From assembly GCF_900626285.1 (NCBI RefSeq), contig NZ_LR131147.1:1163920-1227919 (forward strand): DNA of 64,000 nt, read 5' to 3'. The stretch comes from Intestinimonas massiliensis (ex Afouda et al. 2020). GTDB lineage: Bacteria > Bacillota > Clostridia > Oscillospirales > Oscillospiraceae. This document shows positions 50,318-58,781 of the stretch, one piece after another. The notes below the pieces were generated by a model, which was not told where the DNA came from, did no database searches, and was given only the letters and a program-made list of their open reading frames with translations. The position numbers and the translations under genes are program-made. Within the stretch, counting starts at the first letter, position 1. The number at the start of each line of letters is the position of its first letter.

Positions 50318-50986
50318 ATGAACAAGGAATTGTATTTTAACGAACTGGGGATTGTCTTGGGACAGTCTGGGTTCACCACGCAACCGGAACAGGATGGCCA
50401 CCTCCCTGTGGAGTATGAAGGCCGACGATTGTGCCGGGTTAATGCAGGCGGTAGCGTTTTCTACAACCAGGATGATGTGACTACTCTGGACCGAGAGGCG
50501 GCCTGCAGAAGGGTCACGGATTCGGCCGCAATTGTCCAGGAATACATGACATTGTTGGAGCGAGCGTCTATCCTCAACGCGGCTGGGCTACACGAGCCGT
50601 ACAGGGCACTGATCGAATTCAATGGTACAGTACTGGCTGGACGGCAGACAGACCACGGCGCTAAATTTGTCACCTGGGATTGGGATTTTAACCACTCCGG
50701 TCTCAACCAAGGCCATTACTACGAAGGAGACTATTCTGGAGCAAAGCAGGACTTTGCGGTCCGGTCAGGGCTTGTTCCCTATGAACGGCAGTTTACGCCT
50801 GAGCAGCTCATAGAGATCTATCAGCAGTGCTCCTATGTGGCATTCAGCTGTGAGCTATCCAGAGAACAGGAGAAGGCTATTCAAGAAATCCAAGACAGGA
50901 TCCAGGAGCTGGTGCCGGACTATAGGGAACGGTTCATGCAAAGCCTGGACGAATACGATAGCCCTGGCCTGGAACCGACTATGTGA
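50318..50986 (+). CDS. Hypothetical conjugative-element protein
   Basis: This protein of 222 residues has a consensus AAGGAGG seven bases before the ATG. Recognisable features are only a beta-rich first half (LPVEYEGRRLCRVNAGGSVFYNQDD) and a helical end (REQEKAIQEIQDRIQELVPDYRERFMQSL). It ends PGLEPTM, a weaker version of the Gly/Met tail of its neighbours. Family unknown. Confidence 0.7.
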   Translation: MNKELYFNELGIVLGQSGFTTQPEQDGHLPVEYEGRRLCRVNAGGSVFYNQDDVTTLDREAACRRVTDSAAIVQEYMTLLERASILNAAGLHEPYRALIEFNGTVLAGRQTDHGAKFVTWDWDFNHSGLNQGHYYEGDYSGAKQDFAVRSGLVPYERQFTPEQLIEIYQQCSYVAFSCELSREQEKAIQEIQDRIQELVPDYRERFMQSLDEYDSPGLEPTM

Positions 50987-51095
50987 CGCTGATGGCCGCA
51001 AGTTCAGAACAGATAAGGAGGTGATGGAAATGCAGTAGATATTTCTCCCACGGTGTGGTATGTTGTGTGCTTACCAGAGGAAGGAGGTGAAACCG

Positions 51096-52142
51096 ATGAA
51101 CCAACACGCAGCGAGAACAAGTGAAAACGGAGTCCTGTTGAGGCCCGCTTCCCTTGAGGAGGCGGGCCTTTTCTATTCGGAACTGGACGCGGAACAGGAC
51201 AAGGCATTGGGGACGGTAGGACATATCCGTATGGATTTCGGCCACAACGGGAAGGAGTTCTGGCATACCTGGTGGCCCCACAACGAGGATCAGCTCAACA
51301 CCCCGGAGTTTAAGGATGAACTGCAAACCATCGTGGATACCCTTCGGACGGATGGGCCGCTGAAAGATCTGACGGCGATGCGCAGCTTCTGTGCCCAGAA
51401 CGGCGGAGCCATCACCAGAGATGGGCGCAGCTTCGGCTACGTGGTGGAGACAGGCCGCTACCGCTACTGTCTGCGCTGCACCCCCAGTCCCGGCGATTAC
51501 CAGGGATACCTGTACTGCTATGATAAGCAGCAGCAGAAGCTGGCCCATCAGGTAAAGCTGGTAGGCCGGGTGACCTATGCAGATGGTACCAAGCAGGAGT
51601 TTACTGACCCACAGCAGTATCTCCGAACCATCAGAGAGGAACTGCCGTACCGCAATACGACAGGATTCCGGTATGAAACCCTTACCGAGAGCCCGCAGGT
51701 CAAAAAGGCTGTGGATGATATCATCCTGGGTTTTGCCGGCGAGGAAAATCCCAAGCAGGTGTGCGATTATGGCCTGACGGAGAAGGGGGCACAGATGCTT
51801 CGGGATGCAGCAGACCCATCCCTCCCCCACACCTACGCCTGGTTTGTGCTGACAGACTACAACACCGCCCAGGAGCAGCTTCTCTGTGAGCTGACATTGG
51901 AGGAGGCGATCCAGATCTACCAGAACTGTGACACCCTGGAGAAACGCCTCGGCGTCACCAAGGATTCCATCGCAACTGTGGATATCGTCCACATGGCAGG
52001 TGGGGATCAGAGATTCTTTACAGACTATCAGAAGCTGGAAAGCTTCAAAACGGATCCGGTCATTTACGAGGCGGTAGATCAGCTGCATCAGGAGCTGGTA
52101 CAGAGCAGCTCCGCACAAAATATGAATATGGGGGGTATGTAA
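51096..52142 (+). CDS. Hypothetical conjugative-element protein, possible YodL-like C-terminal domain
   Basis: The protein has 348 residues, with AAGGAGGTG before the ATG at 51096. The first half (GTVGHIRMDFGHNGKEFWHTWWPHNEDQL) looks like a beta-rich polyvalent-protein domain. The C-terminal stretch (LTLEEAIQIYQNCDTLEKRLGVTKDSIATVDIV) resembles the YodL module seen in related mobile elements; this is a weak visual match. It ends NMNMGGM. Confidence 0.7.
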   Translation: MNQHAARTSENGVLLRPASLEEAGLFYSELDAEQDKALGTVGHIRMDFGHNGKEFWHTWWPHNEDQLNTPEFKDELQTIVDTLRTDGPLKDLTAMRSFCAQNGGAITRDGRSFGYVVETGRYRYCLRCTPSPGDYQGYLYCYDKQQQKLAHQVKLVGRVTYADGTKQEFTDPQQYLRTIREELPYRNTTGFRYETLTESPQVKKAVDDIILGFAGEENPKQVCDYGLTEKGAQMLRDAADPSLPHTYAWFVLTDYNTAQEQLLCELTLEEAIQIYQNCDTLEKRLGVTKDSIATVDIVHMAGGDQRFFTDYQKLESFKTDPVIYEAVDQLHQELVQSSSAQNMNMGGM

Positions 52143-52143
52143 A

Positions 52144-53118
52144 GTGACTGTGGAAAAGGAATGGCTGGACTTCCTGCGGGATCAATATCCCAAGGGGAGC
52201 CGTATCCGGCTTATCGAGATGAAAGGCGATCCGTACCCGATTGCCCCTGGCAGTATGGGCACACTGGAAGACATCGATGATGCCGGACAGTTCCACGTCA
52301 AGTGGGATAACGGCAGCGGGCTTGCCTTAATTTTCGGCGAGGACCGCTTCAGGGTTCTGCCTCTGGAGCCTCAGACACTGAAGTTCTACATGCCTCTCAC
52401 AGCCCAACTCTATGGCCGCGATGACTGGGGCGATATGGAGGAGTACGGCAATGAGCTGGATGGACGGGAGCTTCGGAAGTTTGCGGGTAATATCCGGGAC
52501 GCACTGTTGGAAAACCGGACGTCAGAGGAGGATGCCCGGGGCCTGATGCACTGGTATGATAAGCAGGATGGTGTAGAGGCAAAGGTACAGTCAGTGGTAT
52601 TTGAGGTGGAAGACCGGGATGGACAGCTCTGGGGCGTGGCGGAGTGCAAGGTAATTGGTGAACTTCTGCCGGAGGAAAAAGAAGCCCTGGCTGAATACAT
52701 TTCAGGCCAAGCCTCAGATGGCTGGGGCGAGGGCTTCGAGCAGCGCCCCATCGAACTGGATGAAGGGGAACTCTATGTCAGCCTCTGGAATTCGAGCGAC
52801 TGGAGTATTCAGACAGAGACGGAGAGATTCTCGCCGGACGCACAATCCCGCCTGCCGGACCTGTGCTGGACGGTGCTGCCCAGCGACGGAACCCTGATCT
52901 GTATCAAACGGGGCGAGAGCGGATACTACGTGAGCGACTGGAATACGGACAGCCCGGAGCAAAACCGCTGCCTGGCCGATTACAACAACAAAAAGCGTGG
53001 TATTACACCCGCTCAGGAGCAGGCCATGCTCACCGGAAGTATGTGTGGGTGGAATGTGCCGGGAGCAGACCCCAAATGTTACGAATCACAGCAGCATGGT
53101 GGAATGACCATCGGCTAA
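52144..53118 (+). CDS. DUF4314-domain protein
   Basis: The protein has 324 residues from a GTG one base after the previous stop. Residues about 15-70 (KGSRIRLIEMKGDPYPIAPG, HVKWDNGSGLALIFGEDRF) are a clear DUF4314 domain, a small barrel frequent in Firmicute conjugative elements. The remaining 250 residues are unassigned and end QQHGGMTIG, the shared tail. Confidence 0.8.
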   Translation: MTVEKEWLDFLRDQYPKGSRIRLIEMKGDPYPIAPGSMGTLEDIDDAGQFHVKWDNGSGLALIFGEDRFRVLPLEPQTLKFYMPLTAQLYGRDDWGDMEEYGNELDGRELRKFAGNIRDALLENRTSEEDARGLMHWYDKQDGVEAKVQSVVFEVEDRDGQLWGVAECKVIGELLPEEKEALAEYISGQASDGWGEGFEQRPIELDEGELYVSLWNSSDWSIQTETERFSPDAQSRLPDLCWTVLPSDGTLICIKRGESGYYVSDWNTDSPEQNRCLADYNNKKRGITPAQEQAMLTGSMCGWNVPGADPKCYESQQHGGMTIG

Positions 53119-53136
53119 AAAGGAGATGGAACCGAT

Positions 53137-53610
53137 ATGACACTTGAAATTACCGATATCTTTGGCAACCGCGTACAACTGCAGCCAAGAGTGGAACTCT
53201 ACTCCGTCCGCGACTTCATGGGCCAGGAACTGCCCGGCCTGGCCATTGCTCTGGATGAGATCGTGGACGAGCCCTATGGCATGGAACCCTATGCAACCCT
53301 TACGGTCTCCTTCGGGGAATTCATCGGGCTGAAAAACAGCGCCTACATCGACACCAACAACTGCCGCTTCGCGCAGCAGCTTCTGAACCAGGGAATCGCG
53401 GTGGATACCGGGCTGCGGAAATACAGCGGCTTCTGCGAATACCCGCTCTGGGGCTTCAAGCAGGAATTTCTGGAGGAGATCGGCGGTGAAAACTACGCCG
53501 AGTATTCCCGGTGTTATGACGCATACATGAAGGCGGTCGAGGAGCGGCTCAGCGCCGAGGAGAACTTTGACCCCACGGAACACACCCAGGGCGGAATGAC
53601 CATGCAGTGA
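53137..53610 (+). CDS. DUF4313-like protein
   Basis: The protein has 157 residues. PYATLTVSFGEFIGLKNSAYIDTNNCRFAQQLLNQGIAVDTG resembles DUF4313, which often accompanies DUF4314 in these elements. AAGGAG precedes the ATG. It ends with the shared tail, TQGGMTMQ. Confidence 0.7.
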   Translation: MTLEITDIFGNRVQLQPRVELYSVRDFMGQELPGLAIALDEIVDEPYGMEPYATLTVSFGEFIGLKNSAYIDTNNCRFAQQLLNQGIAVDTGLRKYSGFCEYPLWGFKQEFLEEIGGENYAEYSRCYDAYMKAVEERLSAEENFDPTEHTQGGMTMQ

Positions 53611-53652
53611 TCATCCCGCCCCATTATTTTGCCCGAGCGAGGAGTGATTGCT

Positions 53653-54255
53653 TTGAAGAAAACCTTTTCTGTATATGTAAGCCCGCTGGAAATGGACAGC
53701 CCGCTGGGCAGGCTGACGGATCTGCCCATGGAACAGGAAAAGCTGAACGGCCTCCTGCTGGAGCTGAATACCGGTCAGCCGCTCTATGTGGAGATCTCGG
53801 ACTACTGCGGCCGGGACTACCTGGCAGGGCATCTGCCGGAGGATATGAAGCTGACGGAGCTGAATCTGCTGGCCTGTAAGCTGGCAGACCTGACACCCTG
53901 GCAAAACGCCTCCTTTGAGGGCCTTGTCCGCATGGATCTGGACAAGGGGATGGAGGAGCTGCCCCTGAACCGTCTGATCGACCTGGCCAACAGTGTGGAT
54001 TGCTGCCATGTGGTTGCAGAGGCCGGGAATGATGAACAGCTGGGCCATTTCTATGTGGACAACGACTTCCCAGTCCTGCCGGCCGGACTGCCGGAGGAGG
54101 TATACGAACTGCTGGATTATGGGGCCATCGGCCGCAAGGCCAGGATGGAAGAGGGCGGCGTCTTTACCTCCAGGGGATACGTGGTGCAGCACAGTGATCT
54201 GGATGTGAGCTATTCCCAGAGCCAGGGCGGTCCGAGCATGGAGGTGGGACTATGA
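53653..54255 (+). CDS. ArdA-like antirestriction protein (tentative)
   Basis: The protein has 200 residues from a TTG with GAGGAG nine bases upstream. The pattern of short strands and acidic helices (YVEISDYCGRDYLAGHLPEDMKL, LIDLANSVDCCHVVAEAGNDEQLG, ELLDYGAIGRKARM) is like ArdA DNA mimics, but similarity is weak. It is acidic overall and ends SQGGPSMEVGL. Its stop overlaps the next gene (ATGA). Confidence 0.6.
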   Translation: MKKTFSVYVSPLEMDSPLGRLTDLPMEQEKLNGLLLELNTGQPLYVEISDYCGRDYLAGHLPEDMKLTELNLLACKLADLTPWQNASFEGLVRMDLDKGMEELPLNRLIDLANSVDCCHVVAEAGNDEQLGHFYVDNDFPVLPAGLPEEVYELLDYGAIGRKARMEEGGVFTSRGYVVQHSDLDVSYSQSQGGPSMEVGL

Positions 54256-55280
54256 GGGCCAGCCTCTTCGATGCCCTGGACGGTATGGAGATGGGCAAGT
54301 CTGAGCATGACTGGCTGGAGCAGCGGTTCGGAAGCATGACCGTGAAAGAGAGACTGTTGTTTCAGGGCGCTATGCAGCTGGAGCATCCGCAGACCGTTGA
54401 GGAGACCCTCCGGGTTCTGATCGGACTGGATCAATACCGACTCCTCTATGGTGCGGATGATGATGTAGCCCTGGGGCGATTCGTTATGGAGCATATTCAC
54501 ATCCCTACTCGCCCAGCACGAGGTTATCTTGACCCGGAGATTGTTGGGACTGCCTATCGGGAAAGCGGAGACGGATGTTTTCTGGAGGGCCACTATGTGG
54601 AACGCATCAGCCCCGGCCACTCGCTCCCCGAATTGGAACCAGATGCCGTACTGCCCGCGACTGGCGACTATGCCATCCGGATTAAGTTGGCCAGCCGGAG
54701 CAACCTGGAAGGTGTCTGGGTGGGCTTCCCTGACACGGGAGAATACATGGACACCGCTCACCCGGATGAACTGCTCCTGGGGCTGGACGCCCTGGATGCG
54801 GAGACCCTGGAGCAGTGCATTGCGGTGGATGTGGACTGTGCCCTGCCCCAGCTCACAAATATCCTCTCCCAGTATGACTCCGCCGGAGAACTGGTGCGGC
54901 ACGCCATTGACTTCGGCTATGTCTGGGCGGAACAGGGCCAGGGGGAAGCCCACTGGTTGGAGAAATGGCAGGCAGTGCTGGAGCTGGAGGACTGCCACCG
55001 GCTGGACCAGGCTCTGGACCTCTCCCAGAATCTCCACTGCTATGAATTCATCCCCCGCGGCGTGGACTTCGCTCAATACGGTGCGGAGTTGGCGCGCAAG
55101 GAGGGCATACTCGGGCAGGACCCGTTGCTCAACCAGTGCTTTGACACCGTAGCATACGCCCAGCATCATATGGCGAAGTTTGGCCTGTCTGCCACAGACC
55201 ACGGCTATGTTGCCTGGAATGGGCAAGAACTCAACTACGAGTACAGTAAGCCGGAGCATGGACCGGCAATGACCATGTAA
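54252..55280 (+). CDS. Acidic hypothetical protein (ArdA-like C-terminus, tentative)
   Basis: This strongly acidic protein of 342 residues includes DELLLGLDALDAETLEQCIAVDVDCALPQLTNIL, then FDTVAYAQHHMAKFGLSATDHGYVAWNG, which resembles the final ArdA domain. Coupled to the previous gene by ATGA. It ends KPEHGPAMTM, the clearest shared tail. Confidence 0.6.
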   Translation: MRASLFDALDGMEMGKSEHDWLEQRFGSMTVKERLLFQGAMQLEHPQTVEETLRVLIGLDQYRLLYGADDDVALGRFVMEHIHIPTRPARGYLDPEIVGTAYRESGDGCFLEGHYVERISPGHSLPELEPDAVLPATGDYAIRIKLASRSNLEGVWVGFPDTGEYMDTAHPDELLLGLDALDAETLEQCIAVDVDCALPQLTNILSQYDSAGELVRHAIDFGYVWAEQGQGEAHWLEKWQAVLELEDCHRLDQALDLSQNLHCYEFIPRGVDFAQYGAELARKEGILGQDPLLNQCFDTVAYAQHHMAKFGLSATDHGYVAWNGQELNYEYSKPEHGPAMTM

Positions 55281-55300
55281 CCAATCTCATATCACATACA

Positions 55301-55340
55301 GGGGCCGTTTTTCCGATAGGGACAAGCGGCCCCGTTTTTT
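55301..55340 (+). terminator. Terminator after the first element gene block
   Basis: GGGGCCG (55301-55307) pairs with CGGCCCC (55327-55333), then GTTTTTT. Confidence 0.8.
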
Positions 55341-55383
55341 GTGCCCTTTTTCGGGAAAACAGGCCCGGAAAAGGAGGAAAACC

Positions 55384-55686
55384 ATGAATCGGGAAGCGAG
55401 AGTGCTGTCCTACCTGAAAGGGGTCTGCCTTGGACGGGACCGCTGTATGGGAGGAAAAGAACTGGGGCGGACTCTGAATCTCAACGGCACAGAACTGAGG
55501 AAAGCAGTCAATCGTCTGCGGCAGGAGTGCAAGCCCATTGCCAGTGACCGGAACGGTTACTTCTATGCCCAGACCGCAGGGGAAGTTTATGCAACCATCC
55601 GAAATCTGAAGAAAATGCGAGCCGGGCTGGATGCGGCGATTCAGGGCTTGGAGCAAGCCCTGGACGGTTTTCCGGCGGGGAGGTGA
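55384..55686 (+). CDS. Small winged-helix-like protein
   Basis: The protein has 100 residues, AAAGGAGG before the ATG. MGGKELGRTLNLNGTELRKAVNRLRQECKPIASDRNGYFYAQTAGE is a winged-helix pattern with a wing hairpin, followed by a helix (IRNLKKMRAGLDAAIQGLEQAL). It may regulate, or pair with, the methylase that follows. Confidence 0.7.
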   Translation: MNREARVLSYLKGVCLGRDRCMGGKELGRTLNLNGTELRKAVNRLRQECKPIASDRNGYFYAQTAGEVYATIRNLKKMRAGLDAAIQGLEQALDGFPAGR

Positions 55687-55692
55687 GAGCGT

Positions 55693-56658
55693 ATCGCCAG
55701 GTCCTTTATTCCCTGGGTGGGAGGAAAGGGCAAGCTCCTCTGGCTGATCCGAAAGTTGGCGCCGCCCTGGTATCCCCGTTTCATCGACGTGTTTGGCGGG
55801 AGCGGGACGGTAACCCTTGACCGGCCTATCCGCAAGGGCTGTCTGGAGGTCTACAACGACTACAACAGCAACCTGACCAATCTGTTTTGCTGTGTCAAGA
55901 ACCGGACGATGGCCCTGCTGAAGGAGCTGGGTTTTCTCCCCCTCAACTCCAGGGACGATTTTGAGGTGCTTCATAAATTTTTCTCAAAGGATGAGTTTAC
56001 CGACGACTACCTGGAGGAGGAGCTGGAGCTGACCCAGGTATATCTGAAACCGCCGGAACGGGAGATGATCCGGAAGCTGCTGCTGGAGCGTTCCCCGCGG
56101 GGGGACGTCCGGCGGGCGGCGGACTACTTCAAGCTGATCCGCTATAGCTTCAGCGGGGGCGGAAAGGCGTTTGCCGGAAAGCCGTGCGATATCCGCCGCT
56201 TCTTCCATCTGATCTGGGAGTGCTCCCGCAGACTGGCCAATGTTGTGGTTGAGAACAAGGACTTTGAGAGCCTGATCCGGCAGTATGACCGGGAGAATGC
56301 GTTTTTCTACTGTGACCCGCCCTATTACCAGGCGGAAGACTGCTACCCAGTGGATTTTCCGGTGGAAGATCATCAGCGGCTCCACGACGTACTGATGAAG
56401 TGCAAAGGGCGCGTGATGGTGTCCTACAACTTCTGCCCGTTCATTCTGAAGCTCTACAAGGAGTTCTACATCTTCTACACCACCCGTCCCAACAGTATGT
56501 CCCAGACGGCAGACAGCGTGTATGAGGAACTGATCATCACCAACTATGACCCGCGCAAATGGAAGCGTGACGGTCAGCAATTTACCCTGTTCCCCTTTGG
56601 CGATTCAGAAGGGGAGGAGAGGGATTATAAGCTGATTCACGAACCGGATGCGGCATAG
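55693..56658 (+). CDS. Dam-like DNA adenine methyltransferase, apparent ATC start
   Basis: This N6-adenine methylase of 321 residues has RSFIPWVGGKGKLLW with FGGSGTVTLD (motif I) and FFYCDPPYYQ (motif IV). The conserved FIPWVGGK segment requires a start upstream of the GTG at 55717. Upstream of it the only codons before an in-frame TGA (55684-55686) are non-canonical; ATC at 55693 is nine bases after GGAGG of GGGGAGGTGA. It may protect element DNA during transfer. Confidence 0.87.
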   Translation: MARSFIPWVGGKGKLLWLIRKLAPPWYPRFIDVFGGSGTVTLDRPIRKGCLEVYNDYNSNLTNLFCCVKNRTMALLKELGFLPLNSRDDFEVLHKFFSKDEFTDDYLEEELELTQVYLKPPEREMIRKLLLERSPRGDVRRAADYFKLIRYSFSGGGKAFAGKPCDIRRFFHLIWECSRRLANVVVENKDFESLIRQYDRENAFFYCDPPYYQAEDCYPVDFPVEDHQRLHDVLMKCKGRVMVSYNFCPFILKLYKEFYIFYTTRPNSMSQTADSVYEELIITNYDPRKWKRDGQQFTLFPFGDSEGEERDYKLIHEPDAA

Positions 56659-56685
56659 ACGATTTTAAGACAGGAGGTATTTGCT

Positions 56686-57054
56686 ATGCAGTTTGTAATC
56701 TATCCGGACTTAGATAAACCCGGCTTGATACTCTCTCCCCTTATCAAGGTACTGTCCGGCCTGGTTGGAAGCGAAAAACTGATTTGTGATGTCCAAAAGG
56801 GCTGCGTCCTGCTCAGCCGAGACAAGCTCTCGGTGAAAGAAGCTCTACAAATGATTGACCTATTCCAGGAAAAAATCGATTCCATGATGCTCCAGTTGGT
56901 GGACGCCAGCAATGAAATTGCACGCACCGCTGACGTTTCGGATCCGCTGGACCATGTGGATGAGGATGTCCTGAATGACCTTCTGAACTGCGGCGCCAAC
57001 CCGGACGGCCTGCGCATGCTGTTGGCACAGGAGGATGAAGAAATTGAAGAATGA
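56686..57054 (+). CDS. Hypothetical acidic protein
   Basis: The protein has 122 residues. LDKPGLILSPLIKVLSGLVGSEKLICDVQKGCVLLS then a helix pair (VKEALQMIDLFQEKIDSMMLQLVDASNEIART) and an acidic end (EDEEIEE). AGGAGG lies nine bases before the ATG. It overlaps the DUF3849 gene by about 10 bases. Confidence 0.65.
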   Translation: MQFVIYPDLDKPGLILSPLIKVLSGLVGSEKLICDVQKGCVLLSRDKLSVKEALQMIDLFQEKIDSMMLQLVDASNEIARTADVSDPLDHVDEDVLNDLLNCGANPDGLRMLLAQEDEEIEE

Positions 57055-57787
57055 CACCTATCTCTACACCCACGGCCTGGATACCGCCCGGCGGGAAGGC
57101 GATATCGCCCTCTGGCGGGCCAGCTATCAGGCCAACATTGCCTGCAAAAAGGCCATTGAGGAGAGTATCCGGCAGGGCTTTGACGGAATGCACCTCAAAG
57201 CAGACTGTGCCAAGGAAGTGGTAAAGGAGTTCGGCTTCAAGCGGGTGAACTGGGTGCTGGCCAACACCATCCAGGAAAAGAACTGGGACGGCCGTTTCGG
57301 AACGGACAACAAACGGTGGGCGCAGCGTACCTTCATTCCAGACGATGTGGGCCACAGGGTAGGTTTTATTGTGGAGTCCCACCCTGCTGTACTGGATGGC
57401 TTTGTGACCCAGTTCCGCAGGGCCTATCAGGAGCTGAACCTCTTTGGCCCGGAGCACTGTCTGGCCAATTCCCGGTCCGAGCTGGACTATCAGGGAAAGG
57501 TGCTGGTACTGAGTCCTGATACTTTGCGGGAGACCTGCTGGTCTCAGGAAAACCAGCTTTGGTATGCCCATGACGGGTTTGGCTGCAGCCCCCACGCCAT
57601 CGGACGCTCTATCCGCTGTACCTGCCTGGGCGACGGTGAGACGACCCGCTGGAACCGTGCCGAGTTTGTGGGGGTGCTGGATGAGAAATTCCTGCCGGAG
57701 TGGGCCAGTGTGAAGCTGGAGCAGCTCTTGGCACACCAATCGCAGCAACATACATCCGGCATGAATGGGATGAATATGGAGGGATAA
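57044..57787 (+). CDS. DUF3849-domain protein
   Basis: The protein is about 247 residues. YLYTHGLDTARREGDIALWRASYQANIACKKAIEESIRQGFDGMHL and RVNWVLANTIQEKNWDGRFGTDNKRWA are the DUF3849 signature of Firmicute mobile elements. TTG at 57044 is nine bases after CAGGAGG and is preferred; ATG at 57035 abuts the binding site. The C-terminal half is unassigned and ends SGMNGMNMEG. Confidence 0.82.
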   Translation: MKNDTYLYTHGLDTARREGDIALWRASYQANIACKKAIEESIRQGFDGMHLKADCAKEVVKEFGFKRVNWVLANTIQEKNWDGRFGTDNKRWAQRTFIPDDVGHRVGFIVESHPAVLDGFVTQFRRAYQELNLFGPEHCLANSRSELDYQGKVLVLSPDTLRETCWSQENQLWYAHDGFGCSPHAIGRSIRCTCLGDGETTRWNRAEFVGVLDEKFLPEWASVKLEQLLAHQSQQHTSGMNGMNMEG

Positions 57788-57788
57788 T

Positions 57789-58445
57789 GTGAAGGTTTTT
57801 TATTACACCATCGACGATATGTCCCTGCGGCGGAAAGGGCTGTTCCGCAAGGGGTGGACCATTCAGCATTTTGACACCCTGGAGGAGGCAATCCGCTCTT
57901 ATCGAGAGATTCCCCTCTCGAAGGACAAGCGCCTTGGGCTGACAGACAGCATGCATATCCTGGAGCTCGTCCGGTGTGTACCGCTCTTTCCCTTCGATAC
58001 AGCGGGCGAAGATATCCTGGCCTCCGACTACCGGCAGTACCCTCTCTGGGCGGACCTGCCGGAAGCAAAGTCTGCCACGCAGGACTGTATCAAACAGTTC
58101 AACCTGAGATATCAGTTCTGCTCCGACGCCATCACGCCGCTCCCGCGTTCAAACCGGCTTTCCAAGCACCTGCGGGATAAGTATTTGTGGCTGAGCATCA
58201 ACCGTGACCCGGATTCCGCCATTCGCTGGATCTATATTGGCGGCACGGGCTGGGTCCCCCTAGAGGAATGGAAACGCCACGCTTCCAGCCATCCCCTGGT
58301 ACTCAAATTCCGGGCGGATGGGCTGACAGAGCGCGGCGATTATTGTTATCTGGAGATCGAGCCCTGGGAGTACGATCTGTTGGTTCGCCGCACCCTGGAG
58401 CGGCTTGACCAAAATACATCAACGACAGGAGGAAGAAAGAAATGA
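57789..58445 (+). CDS. Hypothetical conjugative-element protein, YodL-like region
   Basis: The protein has 218 residues from a GTG one base after the previous stop. FDTLEEAIRSYREIPLSKDKRLGLTDSMHILELVRCVPL has the spacing of YodL-like modules. It ends TTGGRKK without the Gly/Met tail. ATGA overlap with the next gene. Confidence 0.65.
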   Translation: MKVFYYTIDDMSLRRKGLFRKGWTIQHFDTLEEAIRSYREIPLSKDKRLGLTDSMHILELVRCVPLFPFDTAGEDILASDYRQYPLWADLPEAKSATQDCIKQFNLRYQFCSDAITPLPRSNRLSKHLRDKYLWLSINRDPDSAIRWIYIGGTGWVPLEEWKRHASSHPLVLKFRADGLTERGDYCYLEIEPWEYDLLVRRTLERLDQNTSTTGGRKK

Positions 58446-58729
58446 GTACCAACAACGCAGCTACCCCCATGGAACTGGAGGTGAGGATCTACCCCTATCG
58501 CGGGGAAGGCCCCACCGTGGCCACCGCATCTGTGACCCTGAACAACTGCTTTGTCGTCCGGAATGTGCGGATCATGGAGGGCAAAAACGGACTCTTCGTC
58601 TCCATGCCCAGCAGAAAGCTGCTGAGAACGTACCGGGATGTCTGCTTCCCCTGCACCAAGGAATTCAAGCAGCAGTTTGACCGGCAGGTGCTGGACGCCT
58701 ACACCCAGACCCAGGCTCAGAACATGTAG
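58442..58729 (+). CDS. SpoVG-like protein
   Basis: The protein has 95 residues. VRIYPYRGEGPTVATASVTLNNCFVVRNVRIMEGKNGLFVSMPSRK is a SpoVG fold, here an element-borne copy. The TAG at 58727-58729 is followed in the same frame by 12 more sense codons ending NDPAMTM and TAA (58766-58768), which is the tail of neighbouring proteins; see findings. Confidence 0.85.
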   Translation: MSTNNAATPMELEVRIYPYRGEGPTVATASVTLNNCFVVRNVRIMEGKNGLFVSMPSRKLLRTYRDVCFPCTKEFKQQFDRQVLDAYTQTQAQNM

Positions 58730-58781
58730 AAAAAGCAGGAAAACAATGACCCTGCCATGACGATGTAAGGAGGAACACAAG

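Noticed and set aside
51024..51038. Five-codon mini-frame (ATG GAA ATG CAG TAG) after a perfect AAGGAGGTG
   Set aside because: Probably a chance start or decayed gene remnant. No stalling motif and no evidence that it acts as a leader peptide.
55717..56658. GTG at 55717 as the methylase start
   Set aside because: It would split the conserved FIPWVGGK motif and has no ribosome binding site at proper spacing; ATC at 55693 fits better.
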